64,000 nucleotides of DNA from Osedax fenrisi. Taxonomy: Eukaryota; Annelida; Polychaeta; Sabellida; Siboglinidae. The number at the start of each line of letters is the position of its first letter. The stretch's first letter is position 1. The position numbers and the translations under genes are program-made. Where the stretch lies: the NCBI GenBank assembly GCA_964019155.1, contig OZ025239.1, positions 110,690,585 to 110,754,584 of the forward strand, given 5' to 3'. The notes below the pieces were generated by a model, which saw nothing but the letters and a program-made list of their open reading frames with translations, was not told the DNA's origin and made no database searches. Of the stretch, positions 12,475 through 25,619 are shown one piece after another.

Positions 12475-12790
12475 ACATCACGTGACTACGTGCGCGTGTG
12501 TGCGCGTGCGCGGAAATCTTGGCTATTGTTATTTTAGACTACCGTATACCAATTACATTAGCTATAGGTCGTCCTACGTAACAATTCTCGGCGTGCTTAT
12601 TTAGAGAAGTTGGCGTTTTTATACGCTGCGGACGGCGGAGTGATTAATTCGTTAATCCGCACCGCCGGGTATCTCTGACGCACACGTGTGCGGGTGTGCG
12701 GGCGCACTTATCTGTCACGTGATCGCGCTCACGTGAAGGTCGCGACTTTGACATTTGTGACGCGCGCGTGTGTGTGTGTTCGCGCGCGTC
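12475..12790. promoter_or_regulatory. CpG-rich patch with three CACGTG E-boxes
   Basis: TCACGTGA/TCACGTGAC-type E-box palindromes at about 12478, 12716 and 12729 lie in a GC-rich, CpG-dense patch of about 300 bases with TAATTCGTTAAT near 12640. It sits about 300 bases upstream of the synaptotagmin exon. The role is inference; an intronic enhancer or alternative promoter would fit. Confidence 0.3.
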
Positions 12791-13104
12791 ATTAATATTA
12801 ATGAACAATATGCTAATAAAGTGCGTATCATTATTTACATAATATATATCACGTTCTATATATATATATAGATGTATTGATAATTATAGATATATCGCTA
12901 TATATATATATAGATTCCTATATATAGATATGTGTACGGTATATATTAATATTAATAAAGCACCGCTAATTAGTTTACAATATTAATATTCAATATCTTT
13001 TTATGTATAACTTTCCGATACGCATACACGTACAAATACCCTAACCGCGATAGAGCGCCCCCCTCACCCCTTCACCCCCTTACCCCTACCGCCCCCTACT
13101 ACAG

Positions 13105-13311
13105 ACCCGTACGTGAAGATCTACCTACTGTACAAGGGCAAGCGAATCACTAAGAAAAAGACGCGCGTTAAGAAACGAACTCTTGACCCGGTGTTCAACG
13201 AATCGTTTCAGTTCGACCTACCCCCACCACCCCCACCCCCTCCGGTAACCCCGATAGTGGTCACCGCCCCCGCGGAGGATGGTAACGTCTCACTTCCGGT
13301 GGTCAGCGCAG
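13105..13311 (+). CDS. Syt4-like: Synaptotagmin-4/11-like, C2B exon (penultimate)
   Basis: Synaptotagmins are vesicle-membrane proteins whose C2 domains bind phospholipid and SNARE proteins in regulated secretion; the 4/11 branch acts on dense-core or postsynaptic vesicles. The exon follows a CTACTACAG acceptor and opens in phase 1: the first two bases complete a GAC codon, giving [20 protein letters not shown], then [20 protein letters not shown]. This is the calcium-binding loop 1 edge, the polybasic strand and beta-5 of C2B. The family continues directly into beta-6, but here eight prolines and an Ala/Val/Thr-rich stretch (13220-13311) intervene. The donor is GCAG|GTTAGA, phase 1, matching the acceptor at 15144. 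The upstream C2A, linker and transmembrane exons were not found here. Assignment to the 4/11 branch rests on this segment and on EWHKL in the last exon. Confidence 0.88.
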
Positions 13312-15143
13312 GTTAGAACCGCGCCGCTCTTGATGTAAACCATGTATGAATATTATAACTTTTACAACGAATCCTATTCGATTTATTATTGAAATAATTC
13401 TTAGCGAAATGATTATACTCACACTTTTCTATGTAAACCTAATTTATTATTTAAATAATTCTTAGAAAAGCTAATATACTCACACTTTTCTAAGTAATGA
13501 TAATTACACGTACGTCGTATATAAAGTTTAATTTGAAAATATTGACAATAAATAAATTAAAAGTGAAATTCACTTATGTCGTATATTTAAAGTAGGTTCC
13601 TAAATGTTATATGTCCTTATATGTCCTTATATGGCATCGCCAGTTAAATTTAGAATGATCACCTCTACCGATCTTCTAAATGTCTACACAAACGTGAGTA
13701 ATATGTGTGTATGTATACAATAAACTATATACTTGCGATGAATTATTAAATCTGACGTAAACATTATGTGAATGAGCATCTTTAGCGGAAGTGGTGATGT
13801 CACATGCGTGGGCTCACTGGACGAGGATGATGTGTGTTAAGTGCCCGAGTTGATGATCGCGTTGATGCACACACAGTACACAAGTGCACGCGTTGATGCA
13901 CACACAGTACACAAGTGATCGCGTTGATGCACACACAGCACACAAGTGAGCGCGTTGATGCACACACAGCATACATGTGGGCGCGTTGATGCACACACAA
14001 CATACATGTGCGCTGAGTCTTATGTTGTGTTTATTGGATAATAGAAAGCTGACATAAATATGATATCTACCTATATATTCAATAAAGTTAAATTAAACAT
14101 TTTATTTAATTTTTTTTTATTTGTATTTCCTTCGAAAGTATTATATTATGTATAAGTATATATTTATACATATATATATATATACACATATTTTATTTAT
14201 TAAAAATCTAATGAGTTAATAAAAAATCAGATTTTGATTCTTTTTATGAAAAAATTGTAATATATATTTACCTATAAATCATTAATAATAATATTAGCCA
14301 ATGATTTTGTTCAAAATGTATTTAAAATATGCATACCTATAGGTATATTCTAATATAAGTTGCACCAATACTAACAACACTTTCTATTTTTCAAAATGAA
14401 CATTTTTACAAATATATGGTGATACAGATATACAAATAGATGTTTTGTTAATATATATATTACTATATACTATATTATCAGATCTTATATAACAAATTAA
14501 TTAATTAGAAATAATACATTACATAATACTCTACATATGTAGAAGTTAGTGAATCCTGCTCATATTGCATAAGTATTTACATTTGTAGATACCTTTTTTT
14601 AATTAGTTTGATTATAAATTTTTCTAAATCTTCGAAAGAATACTCGATAAATTACAAATAATATATATATATATATATGTTTACTAATTTATTAGATACT
14701 AATTATCACATAGAGTATACCACCAGTTTCACAAGTATTAGTAGTTTATAAATTCATAAATATCCTAATTATTTTAGATCAATTCATCAAATTATTGTTT
14801 AGTTATACCAAATCCCTTTGGTTATACTAGAACATTCTGTTCCAGGTTTACAGGCGTATTCGTTCACGGCAAGCGGATTTCCAACTCTTATATCTTACGA
14901 TACTGTATATATATATAGTATATATATATATACTATATACGTATACGTCTACACGTATGTTATATATAGTGCGATATATATACATGTTACAATCGATGGG
15001 TATGTATTATCAGTGTATACCCTATATACGAATATGTATAAATACTCGCCAATAAAAAACACCGTCTAAATACTTTACTTAAAAGTACTTTGTCCTCGTT
15101 TCGCGTACAACTTACACCCGCCCACTCTCACACCCGCCCGCAG
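13312..15143 (+). other. Intron of the synaptotagmin-like gene
   Basis: 1832 bases from GTTAGA to CCGCAG. It contains the 31-bp minisatellite at 13857-14005, TA microsatellites at about 14170 and 14660, and AT-rich filler. No other gene is seen in it. Confidence 0.75.
13857..14005. repeat. 31-bp minisatellite, GCGTTGATGCACACACAG core
   Basis: About five copies of GCGTTGATGCACACACAG followed by a variable TACACAAGTGATC-like end. It lies in the synaptotagmin intron. Confidence 0.92.
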
Positions 15144-15418
15144 AAGGTAAAGAAGGGGGAGTAGCCACTACGACTACCAGTGCCGCCACCGCCACCACCA
15201 CCACCCCCACAACCGCTACGGCTGCGGTGGTAGACTGCCTACCCGACGTCACGCTCGAGTTCCTGGTATCCGACTGGGACCGAGTGACGAAGAACGAGGT
15301 CGTAGGTCGACTGAAGATAGGCGCCGACAGCGAAGATCCGCTAGCCAAGAGGCACTGGTACGAGCTGCTCGAGTCGCCGCGTAAACAACTAGCCGAGTGG
15401 CATAAGCTCACCGAGTAG
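15144..15418 (+). CDS. Syt4-like: Synaptotagmin-4/11-like, last exon with C2B C terminus
   Basis: A terminal exon after a C-rich tract and CGCAG acceptor. Its first two bases join the G of the previous exon as GAA. It first encodes a GKEGG then a Thr/Ala-rich stretch of about 27 residues, then the end of C2B: VTLEFLVSDWDRVTKNEVVG (beta-6, calcium loop 3), RLKIGADSEDPLAKRHW, and the C-terminal helix SPRKQLAEWHKLTE before TAG (15416-15418). In loop 3 the two Asp of DWD are kept and Glu follows Asn at the third acidic position. LAEWHKL is typical of the 4/11 branch. Together with the previous exon, about 60 low-complexity residues separate beta-5 from beta-6, where most members have fewer than ten. 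No AATAAA is visible close to the stop. Confidence 0.9.
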
Positions 15419-15419
15419 C

Positions 15420-15975
15420 GCCCGGGGGGCGGGGGGCGTGACTACGACGGGTTAGTGATGCGTGACTTCGCCGTGACAGGCGATGCGTGACCGATCGCGT
15501 GCGCTATCGCGATGTAATGTACAACGTGTTTTAATTAGATGGCGATACAGAAGTTACGCCCATTAAAACGTCGTAAATATAGTTATCTATATATATATAT
15601 ATAATATATATATATATGTGTGTGTGTATTATATACTTCGTCGTTATACAACGACGACTGTTAATAACGAAGTCACGTGGGCAGCTACGCAATGCTTATC
15701 GATTACGTAATTGTATCGTGCATAGCCGATAGTTATCATCACTCTTACTGTGTTCATCACTGATGACTCATCACTACTTCGATGTAAACAGACCGGAGTT
15801 CGGCTCGGTTGATATTTCACTCCGAGAATGTCAGCCGCGCTGAGATTCAACGCGGTCTGTATACCCACTCTCGGCGTATCGCACTCCACTCGAGAAGTCT
15901 AGTACGCGTTGACCACAGAATGTATTGACCACAGTACGGATACCATATATGGTGTATACACTGACCCGTATGTTA
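15420..15975. other. Synaptotagmin 3' flank, no further gene seen
   Basis: GC-richer sequence with a G-run just after the stop, then TA and TG microsatellite at 15590-15630. Part of it is probably 3' UTR. No open frame is convincing. Confidence 0.4.
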
Positions 15976-15976
15976 A

Positions 15977-16382
15977 CCCAGCTAACAGTAAGAGAAGCAT
16001 AACATCAGCATAATAGCAATTCTGATAATAATAGCAGCATAATAGCAGCATAATAGTATTAAAAATTAATAGCAGTATAATAGCAGCATAATATACTTAC
16101 TACGGCAGCATAATAGCAGGATAATATACACAAGAACAAACTTTATAATAGCAGCATAATAGCAGCATAATATACTTACTATAGCAGCATAATAGCAGCA
16201 TAATATACACAAAAACAAACTTTATAATAGCAGAATAATAGCAGCATAATATACATTTAATAGCAGCATAATAGCAGCAAAAACAAACTTTATAAGAGCA
16301 GCATAACAGCACAATGTAAACATTTGAGGCTATTATTGTATGCTATTATGCTGCTCTTATGCTTCTCTTACTGTTAGCTGGG
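15977..16382. mobile_element. Foldback MITE, CCCAGC family, copy 1
   Basis: Perfect 26-bp terminal inverted repeats beginning CCCAGCTAACAGTAAGAG. The interior is an array of AGCAGCATAAT words alternating with AAAACAAACTTTATAA. A smaller relative with 29-bp perfect ends is at 27532-27654. It has no coding capacity and no clear target duplication. Confidence 0.85.
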
Positions 16383-16737
16383 AAGTTAACACAGTTAACA
16401 CTGTCTTAACACAATCTTAACACTATCTTAACACTGTCTTATAGCGAATGTCTCCGAAATACTAAACTTTCTTCGTATTCATATTCCATTCACTACGACA
16501 CACGTAAATGCGTGTAATAGTCGCGAACCTAGCGTATAAAACATATTATAATATATTACATGCGCGTGCGTAATTGAATTCATACTGAAACTAGGCCGTA
16601 GTTCAGTAGTTATTCGTTAGCAACGACACAGTGTCTCCCGTATAGGAGATTGATTTTCTTTAAATTTCAATTTATCATCTCAAGCGAATCCATACACTCG
16701 AACCTCCGTGAACAATAGTCCACTGCGCATGTCTAAC

Positions 16738-17890
<1,153 letters not shown>

Positions 17891-18307
17891 TTAAATAGGC
17901 TATTGTATATGATGATTATGACGTATATCAATAGCGATAGAGATTATTAGCAAACAATAGAGATAATCATTATTATTAACTTGCGTCATTAACAATTTTC
18001 ATTAGTGATAACTTATCACCCATAATTATCTTAGCAATTCGTGTCGTAATTAGGCACCGTTTTGATTACCACCAATCTCTCGGTACGCGTGCTAGACGCT
18101 ATCGCTATAATGTTGCGTAATACAGCTATTGCGTAATAATACTCTCGCGCATGCGTGAACTAATAGCTATTAACGTTTACACTCGAGTGTGTGTGTGCGT
18201 GTGCGTGTGCGTGTGGGTGTGTGGGTGTGGGTGTGGGTAGAGAGAGAGAGCGGTTACAGAACATAATAAACTAATTAGTAATAATCGATAATTTCGTGTC
18301 TTTGCAG

Positions 18308-18561
18308 ATGTTGCAGGTGTTACTCAATATGCATCGATGACGTCGTCGTATTACGTCACTCCGGTGATGTCATCTTCTCGTTCGTCTGTTTCGAAATCAT
18401 CAAAATGTACAAGTTTTAACCCGATAGAAAGTAGACCAAAGATCAATCCTATGTTCGCCACGATCTACCAGTTTTACAATAAAGCCGATAAAACCCGATA
18501 TCTCTCGACATTCCCCGATATTTCCCGATATACATCCATCATATTAGCGTATCATATTTAA
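18308..18561 (+). CDS. Possible terminal exon, unknown protein
   Basis: A CTTTGCAG acceptor precedes an open frame that starts in phase 1 (two bases, then VAGVTQYASMTSSYYVTPVM) and runs to TAA at 18559-18561. The first half is Ser/Thr-rich and more GC-rich than the flanks. The second half includes NPMFATIYQFYNKADKTRY and then PDISRY, where CCCGATAT words repeat in the DNA, so the end may be repeat-derived. I do not recognise the protein. A non-coding stretch with a chance acceptor is a real alternative. Confidence 0.3.
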
Positions 18562-19484
18562 AAGTAACACACATGCGCACACACGCACATACACGTAGGA
18601 CATAATGTATGGACATACCCACAGTGAACAGTTTTACTGAGATAAAAATCAGGCAAATTATTCCGAGAAAATAAATTGTCTTAGCATAATCCTTAGCTAT
18701 CTCCGTAATAGTAAACATCGTCGTAGGAGAATCGTAGGATAGATTTCATTCGCTCGGAACAACCGAGCTCGGGGAGTGCCGTACGGTACGAGCACTACCA
18801 ACACTACGTCATAACACCGGAGGACATTAATTAGCTTAGCATTATCCCAGCGTAATCCTTAACTACCTACCTAACGTATACATCGGGCTAGGATACTCGT
18901 AGGGCCCAACGTACGCTATCGGTATAGTGTATACACCGTCACCGGCGTAGACACGATGTAACAACAACGTAGCGACAAACGAGGCCATCGCGAACTCGGC
19001 TAATAACTATGGTATTGCGTAACGTCTGACCACCGGCAGCGACTCCTAGCGGCCAGTTACGTAATAATTACGTAATGGCGACGATGACCGGTGTTCCGTT
19101 GACCGGTCGGTCGGCCGAACATGATTACTATTGTTAGCGTGTGTGTGTGTGCGCGTGTGCGTGTGTGCGTGTGCGTGTGTGTGCGGTCTATAATCGCCGT
19201 CTACGTACTGCTATGTTAGCTATGTATAGTACTGTGTGTGTACGGTATGCGATAGCGGTGTGTATCCGTCTGTTCTTATATATATATATATATATATATA
19301 TACCGCGAGAAAATGCTAGTGAGTATTTTTATTTGGTTGTGTATTTTAGTAATTTTATGTAACTTTATGTTTCATTCCATCGAATATAACTGATTGTTAG
19401 ATTAATTATTCATTAAATATATATATAACGATTTCGTATTATTTAACATCCCTTTATTATCGAGTTTCAGATATATATTGCATA

Positions 19485-19539
<55 letters not shown>

Positions 19540-19644
19540 TAATTTTTAACATATTCGGTAACATAGTTTCGATCTCTAACTTTTACTACACCTTTCAACT
19601 ATATAATGTGTAATCTAATTGAAAGTTAAATTCACACCTACATA

Positions 19645-19683
<39 letters not shown>

Positions 19684-20070
19684 TCAACCTTGTCGTATTA
19701 GTTAGTCGTAATATCGTGTTTACTTACGCTGAGACTACATCGTAGCTATATCCGCCAACCTATAACAGGTGGTAAACGGCGGTGTTTATCCTTGACCTTG
19801 ACCTCTACTGACCTACGATCAAAAGTAGTGGTCGTATAGTTAACGAACTCGTGTACTCGCAGTTACTTTAGGTACTCGCAGTTACTTTAGTTAATCACGC
19901 TAAACGGAGTCCTACCACCGTACCACACCTACCGACTGAATCATATCCTATACGTCTCGATTATACTATAGTAATACTATAGTAATACTATAGTAATACT
20001 ATAGGAATATATTCCTGCCCATTCGTTTAATAAACTCCACTAATACATTATCTATTCGTTCATTACCGCG
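18562..20070. other. CpG-bearing spacer, no gene seen
   Basis: GC-richer stretch at 18700-19130 (TACGTAATAATTACGTAATGG palindrome-like words near 19060), then TG repeats at 19138-19180 and TA microsatellites at 19275, 19490 and 19650. No exon or RNA was recognised. Confidence 0.4.
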
Positions 20071-20072
20071 TA

Positions 20073-20168
20073 GATATCGCCAGTGATATCGCCAGTGATA
20101 TCGTCAGTGATATCGTCAGTGATATCGTCAGTGATATCGTCAGTGATATCATCAGTGATATCGTCGTA
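20073..20168. repeat. 12-bp minisatellite, GATATCGTCAGT unit
   Basis: About eight copies, the first two reading GATATCGCCAGT. The unit resembles the one at 2548-2602. Confidence 0.93.
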
Positions 20169-20430
20169 CTATAACTATAGTATGACCGCGTTGCGAACAT
20201 TACGTACGCGATACTATACTTCGGGGGAGTGTTCACACGGTAACAATATACGACGATAGCCCGTCTTACATTTCGTCTCACATGTGTGAGATGTGAGAAG
20301 TGATGGCAGACATGGGCAAGATGGCAACTGGTGGTCGTAGATTCTCGTCGGCGCCGATTTTAATTACCGTGTAAACTAACGCCCTAAATTACAATGAGGC
20401 TGGTGAGTCATTACTGTAATGAGTCATTAC

Positions 20431-20605
20431 TAGTGATGTAAATGATGCCGAGACTTTTGGTTTTTAATGCCGAGCCGAGACTCTAGCCGAGCGAGCCCGA
20501 GCCGAGCCGAGAGTCTAACAAAACGAGCCCGAGCCGAGTTGAGACTATAGGTAACTGAGACTGAGAGTGCGTCATGCTTTAGATTTGAGCATCATTTACA
20601 TCACT
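20431..20605. mobile_element. hAT-type MITE, TAGTGATG family, copy 1
   Basis: Ends TAGTGATGTAAATGATGC and GCATCATTTACATCACT, flanked by a perfect 8-bp duplication GTCATTAC (20423-20430 and 20606-20613). The interior is rich in GAGCCGAG words. Relatives are at 47574-47947 and 53884-54049. Confidence 0.9.
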
Positions 20606-20782
20606 GTCATTACTGTAATGATTCATTATTAATGAGTCATTATTAATAGAAAATAGTAGACAATATAGTATCGATGCGACTGACCGACCGGGGAAATCAT
20701 TCCAGTGTATTCCAGTTCATGCAGACTTCCGTGACTTCCATGATAATAGTGTGACCTATGTGTTATTGTGATGAATATATGA

Positions 20783-20801
20783 ACACCAGGGGGCGCCAGT
20801 C
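20783..20801 (+). promoter_or_regulatory. CTCF-like site
   Basis: ACACCAGGGGGCGCCAGTC contains the CCAG-GGGGCGCC core of the CTCF motif. It sits where a CpG-bearing region gives way to a long AT-rich desert. Binding is inferred only. Confidence 0.45.
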
Positions 20802-20814
20802 ACTTCGAAATATC

Positions 20815-22829
20815 GTCTGAACTGAGATAATTGCATTAGGAAATAACTTTACTTTTATTTTTTCAATATTTATTACGATATATGTATTTGTATATCGTTT
20901 AATTGGATATAAATTAAATATTTAATTAAATATTTTAAAAGAAAATATTCAAAATGTCATCGATTTCAATAATTATTTAATTATAACTAATATTAGCAAT
21001 TTGTATATATATATTGTGTACTTATTATAAACAGCTGTTTATTTTATTTTTAAATAGAACACTGATACAATTTTCATAATAAACTCTCCATAAATAGTAA
21101 ATACATAAGTATATTTATAAGTATATTATCAACATTATTACATTTATTTAATTATGTAAATGTATTATAAGAAATATTACAGATTTATAAGTAATTATAA
21201 TGAAACGCCTTTAAAATGGACTCACATAAAATAAACTGTAATCTATATAATCCACATAATCTGAATTAGTAAAATATCCGGTCATTCCTAAGAATTATAG
21301 TTAGACCATTGCACGTATTCACGATACACAAATTATCCTGAATAAGGGTCCTATACTTGCTGTAAATGTACGAATTCATACTGAATATAGATAGACCTTT
21401 CTAAAAGTGTGCTGTAGTCGATGTAGAACTATCGACTAGTGAAAGTATTCAATTGTACATTTTATTTAACATATCTATAGATACACTACAGATACAATAC
21501 ACTAATATATTTAAGATAACTTTAAGATAATACCAATACATTTCATAAGATACCATATGCTCTAAAATTATAATCAAGTTGTACTTTAAAAGTGCATTGT
21601 CGGGGATTTGTGCCTCGTTCCTTTCACGTCGACTTGTGTGTCTCAATTATTACAAATATAGTGTAATACATACAATTGAAAGAATTATTTAACTGGCACC
21701 TGATAGCACCACCTAGTGTAATATTAATACATTTAAATAAATTCGTATCTCAATATATTCGTATGCTTAAGTTTTTAAGTTTCATTATTCCCATAATATT
21801 TCAACACACCTAATAGGTTACTACTATATACTTACATTGCAACATCGGATATTTAATAATAACTAACTACAATAAATTAATAAGCATGTTAATATAACAA
21901 TATATATATATAACGAATAATATATATGATCTACTAAAACTACAAATATATAAACAAGAAATATTTTATGAATAACAAATATTAGAAAATATTAATTTGT
22001 AATCGCTGGTGATATTGATTTAATGGAATAACTGATTAATGGAGTAACTGATTAACTGTAATGGTACACATTAAACATGTTTAATGTGTATCATTACATG
22101 CATGTATCATTATATAAATATGCATTCAATAATACCACTTTACTTGAATAATACTATTAATACTTCAATTAAATAGGAATATTTCATCAATAAGAAGTAT
22201 ATTATTTAAACATTAACTAAAAATAATTACAATAAGATTATTATACAAGTATAGAGACATTTCAAATAATTAAATCTCAAAAGGTTCATAATTTTCTAAT
22301 ATTAATTAATTATTAAACAATAACTATTCTCTACTTAAAAGTCATTTACTTTTATATAATTTAGTAATAGGTATGCCTATTATTAAAGTTACAATTAGAT
22401 TAATGATACCTTACATCTACCTAGCATGTCCTTGTTTAGGCGTAGAAAATATTATACAACCTAATACATCTGCTGTCCATAATTAAATCCGATATAATAC
22501 GAATATTTATTCTAAAAGAAATATTTCAATATAAATCTTTCAGCTAGATTTAAAATCTGATCAAATATAATTAATAAAGTTGAACAATATTCTATAGTTT
22601 GTGATCATTTCATATATATTAGATGCCTCAAGTGCATGCACTTAAAACTTAAACTATTGTAACGTATCGTACCTTAAGGAACGATAAGGTCATTACTGAA
22701 ACCTATTTAATTTAATTTATTTTAAAGACTATTTGTGCCATAGCAATCAAGCGTCTAAAGTAAAATCAAAAAATAATATAACGGAACATAAATGAAAATA
22801 ATATAACTAATAACGATTAACAATAGGAA

Positions 22830-22868
<39 letters not shown>

Positions 22869-23335
22869 TTGAAATTAATCTAATCGTAACCTTATTGTAG
22901 GATACATCCATATATGGATAGGTGGTGTGTAAAATGTAAAATGTTCTCTTGCTTCAACTACTGTGCTATTATTTTAATTATTTCACTTAAATACATAACC
23001 TAATATACTCTAATGTCTCCAATGTTTACCGACGTTACACTCCGGGTTACACTTATGCTATTCACAATAAGGCTTTCACAATTTTTAAATAAGTTGTAAA
23101 TAAGGCATTCACAACAGCTCAGCTAATCAACAGTTAGACTTTAAAATGGGGTTATCTCTTAGCTATCTTGCTAGAGTTATCAGTTGATACTTAATGAATC
23201 AGTAAATAAAAAGATATACGATATCCGTATTTCTATAATTACGGAGTTATAAACTATTTTTAAACCCACCCCTATGTATTAAAAAACCCGGTCAATAAAA
23301 TTTACTATATTATACTATAGTATACTATATATAGT
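20815..23335. other. AT-rich desert, no gene seen
   Basis: About 2.5 kb without a convincing frame, RNA or mobile element. It has TA microsatellites near 21905 and 22835 and a short palindrome ACACATTAAACATGTTTAATGTGT-like pair at about 22063-22090. Confidence 0.45.
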
Positions 23336-23337
23336 AA

Positions 23338-23630
23338 AAACACAAACCCAAACTCAAGCATAAACCTAAACCCAAACCCAAAACCAAATCCAAACCCAAA
23401 CCCAACCAATATCTATATTATTTAGGTAACGTAATACAGTGAAGGCGACTTGTCTATTTGGTGTGGCTAACAATGTGTTGTGTATATAGTGTGTATCTAT
23501 AGTGAGTCTGCATCGAGGACACGAGAGCTGACCTATTCGATAGGCGATGAGAACATAACCATAACAACGTCGGGGTCTACGAACTGTATAGCTAAATCCA
23601 AACCCAACCCAAAATCCAAACCACTCGGTT
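23338..23630. repeat. AACCCA-rich degenerate repeats, two blocks
   Basis: Degenerate AACCCA/AATCCA hexamers at 23340-23410 and 23595-23630 flank unique sequence. They are not the TTAGGG/CCCTAA telomere unit. Confidence 0.6.
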
Positions 23631-23744
23631 AGTATAACGATATAAAAACACAACTGAATTACGGAACATAGCTTTAATAGGCAGGAATAGCACTCTAATA
23701 ATGATGATGATGAATGCGAGATTTACTTTCTAAATTAAAAGTAT

Positions 23745-23850
23745 TGTTGTGCTGCAAAACGCGAGGTCCCTGGTTCGAACACAGATAATTATTGTTGTTG
23801 TCGCTCTTATTTGTTATCAAAACTTAATAATCTATAAAACAAAAGTCGGG
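23745..23850 (+). repeat. tRNA-like SINE head fragment (SINE-B related)
   Basis: CCCTGGTTCGAACAC is a near-consensus B box. The following GCTCTTATTTGTTATCAAAACTTAATAA resembles the segment after the head of the 27 kb SINE-B. The A box is weak, so it is a degenerate copy. Confidence 0.4.
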
Positions 23851-24027
23851 TAAACAAATATTACATTTTGTTGTGTACAGTTATTAATAACATATAAAAG
23901 TCTATGAATAGAGGGGTCTTTTTCAATGAAAATGCTGAAGATATGTCGATAAGCTTTATTTATGCTGGGAGATCATAGGTTGGTTAAGTTACTGTAAAGT
24001 AAAGTAAACTTAAACTTAATAGTAATT

Positions 24028-24090
24028 TCGATCCTAGGTTGTTCTTATTTTTTCTATTGTATTTATCAAGAACATGTGTATTCATAAAGA
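24028..24090 (+). repeat. SINE-B fragment
   Basis: TTTCGATCCTAGG followed by GTTCTTATTTTTTC and TTTATCAAGAACA parallels 27040-27075. Confidence 0.4.
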
Positions 24091-24627
24091 CATTTATTTT
24101 ATACACTTATAATAAAACCATACATTATTTGGTTTTTATTATAAGTCTACCAAAGCAATATATTAATATTGTTAAGAGTACCTATATGACATCATCTATA
24201 TATTATTTATAAACTCTGACAATTTTATAAATATTTAATAAACGGATCAATAGTTGCTACTTTCCAAACATCATAAATCGTGTAAAAAATACCTATAGGT
24301 GTAAGCTTCTAAAGTTTTGTGTTTACTAAATATTACATAATAATATATATTATATTTAGTACATGAGTATGTTTATAATGTATAAATAAGGCACTTATTC
24401 TTAGTTTTTAATGACATTTTATACAACATTTTAAAAATAATTTTTAATATTTTAAAGTAAAATAATGTATTATAAAAAATGAAAATTTCGCTTCCAGTGA
24501 AATTATAATTGTAATATAAATATATACTATCTAGAATAGAAGATAGTAGTAACAATAAATAATATTATGTAAATAATTATAAATTGTAAATTTATAAATT
24601 GTGTATATATACACACGGTATACCGTG

Positions 24628-24760
24628 ATCAGTTCTCATTAAACTTGGGATGAGTTAACATATGAGACTTCGAATGGACATTATAGATATTTGGTTATAA
24701 TTAAAAACTTCATCTATGTTCTTTGGTGGGATAATCGGTTTCCACGGAAATAACAATAAC
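24628..24760 (+). repeat. SINE-A copy 3, body
   Basis: CAGTTCTCATTAAAC, GACTTCGAATGGACAT, GGTTATAAT and AAACTTCATCTA match the SINE-A body. It ends in AAATAACAATAACAAT. Confidence 0.6.
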
Positions 24761-24948
24761 AATAACAAATAACAATAATTTCACAGATAACGAATAAATA
24801 TTTTCGAAATAAAATATCTCGATAAATATTAGTTAGAAGTAAAACTTCTAAATTATACGGCCGAAACTAACTACATAAGTGATACCCCTAGCCTATTCTA
24901 CTGCTGAAGCACACTCACACACACACACACACACTCGTATACGTAACC

Positions 24949-25536
24949 ATGATTCCTGATAACTCCGCTCTGTACAGAGCTATCAGCCTAAAGTACAACG
25001 TTAGCAACGAAGCGATCACCCAAGATTACCATCGCCAGGCTAACAGCGAGATCGTTACGGTGGAGGGCGAAATGACCGACACCCCGGCACCGGCACCCCC
25101 TAGCGGCGGCACTAAGCGGTCAAACGTACTAAGACGTGGATGTAACCGGATGTTTTCGTGCTTTAGGGCGGGTCTACGTTACGCTACGTCTTCCGTTTTA
25201 GGCGCCGTGTTCAACGTGATCATCGGTAGGGAGAGATACCCGACAACTGGGTCGGGTACCAGGACAACTGGGTCCGCTACCAGGACGTCCGTAACGAAAA
25301 AGCCCGTATCTCTCCCGAAAGTAGACACGGATTGTGTGTTCACATCGAATAAGGACATAAGCAGGATGATAAGGACTGTGATTCTGGATATCCGCAAGAC
25401 GAGACGTGAAGAGATGGAACGCAGTCAACCTAGGATTAGTCGTCACCTGCAGACGTTTGACGATCATTATACCATTCGGCAGCGCGACGTACTGTTTACT
25501 GGGCCCGGCTTTCCAGAGAAACGCGTCTTTCATTGA
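24949..25536 (+). CDS. Hypothetical protein, 195 residues, single open frame
   Basis: An uninterrupted frame from ATG (context AACCATGA) to TGA. It is clearly GC-richer than the surrounding desert, which argues for real coding sequence. The N terminus (MIPDNSALYRAISLKYNVSN) looks folded; a Pro/Ala/Gly stretch follows near residues 45-55, then a Cys/Arg block with a short hydrophobic run (residues about 64-92, FSCFRAGLRYATSSVLGAVF). A Thr/Gly repeat (GTRTTGSATRT) follows, and the last 80 residues are basic and charged (MIRTVILDIRKTRREEMERS). AATAAA occurs near 25597, about 60 bases after the stop. An AC microsatellite lies just upstream at 24910-24935. I do not recognise the family. It could be a single-exon gene or the last exon of one. 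Confidence 0.6.
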   Translation: MIPDNSALYRAISLKYNVSNEAITQDYHRQANSEIVTVEGEMTDTPAPAPPSGGTKRSNVLRRGCNRMFSCFRAGLRYATSSVLGAVFNVIIGRERYPTTGSGTRTTGSATRTSVTKKPVSLPKVDTDCVFTSNKDISRMIRTVILDIRKTRREEMERSQPRISRHLQTFDDHYTIRQRDVLFTGPGFPEKRVFH

Positions 25537-25619
25537 TATCGATGTTAACACCTACTATGAATCCGTTTGTATACATGGATTTGTCTTAAATTTAATAAAT
25601 TATAAAACTAACTTTATCT

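Noticed and set aside
15112..15411. Minus-strand 99-codon frame
   Set aside because: Shadow of the synaptotagmin last exon on the opposite strand.
23340..23410. Interstitial telomere
   Set aside because: The hexamer is AACCCA-like and degenerate, not CCCTAA/TTAGGG.
23366..23653. Minus-strand frame with GFWVGFGF repeats
   Set aside because: Produced by the AACCCA-type degenerate repeats.
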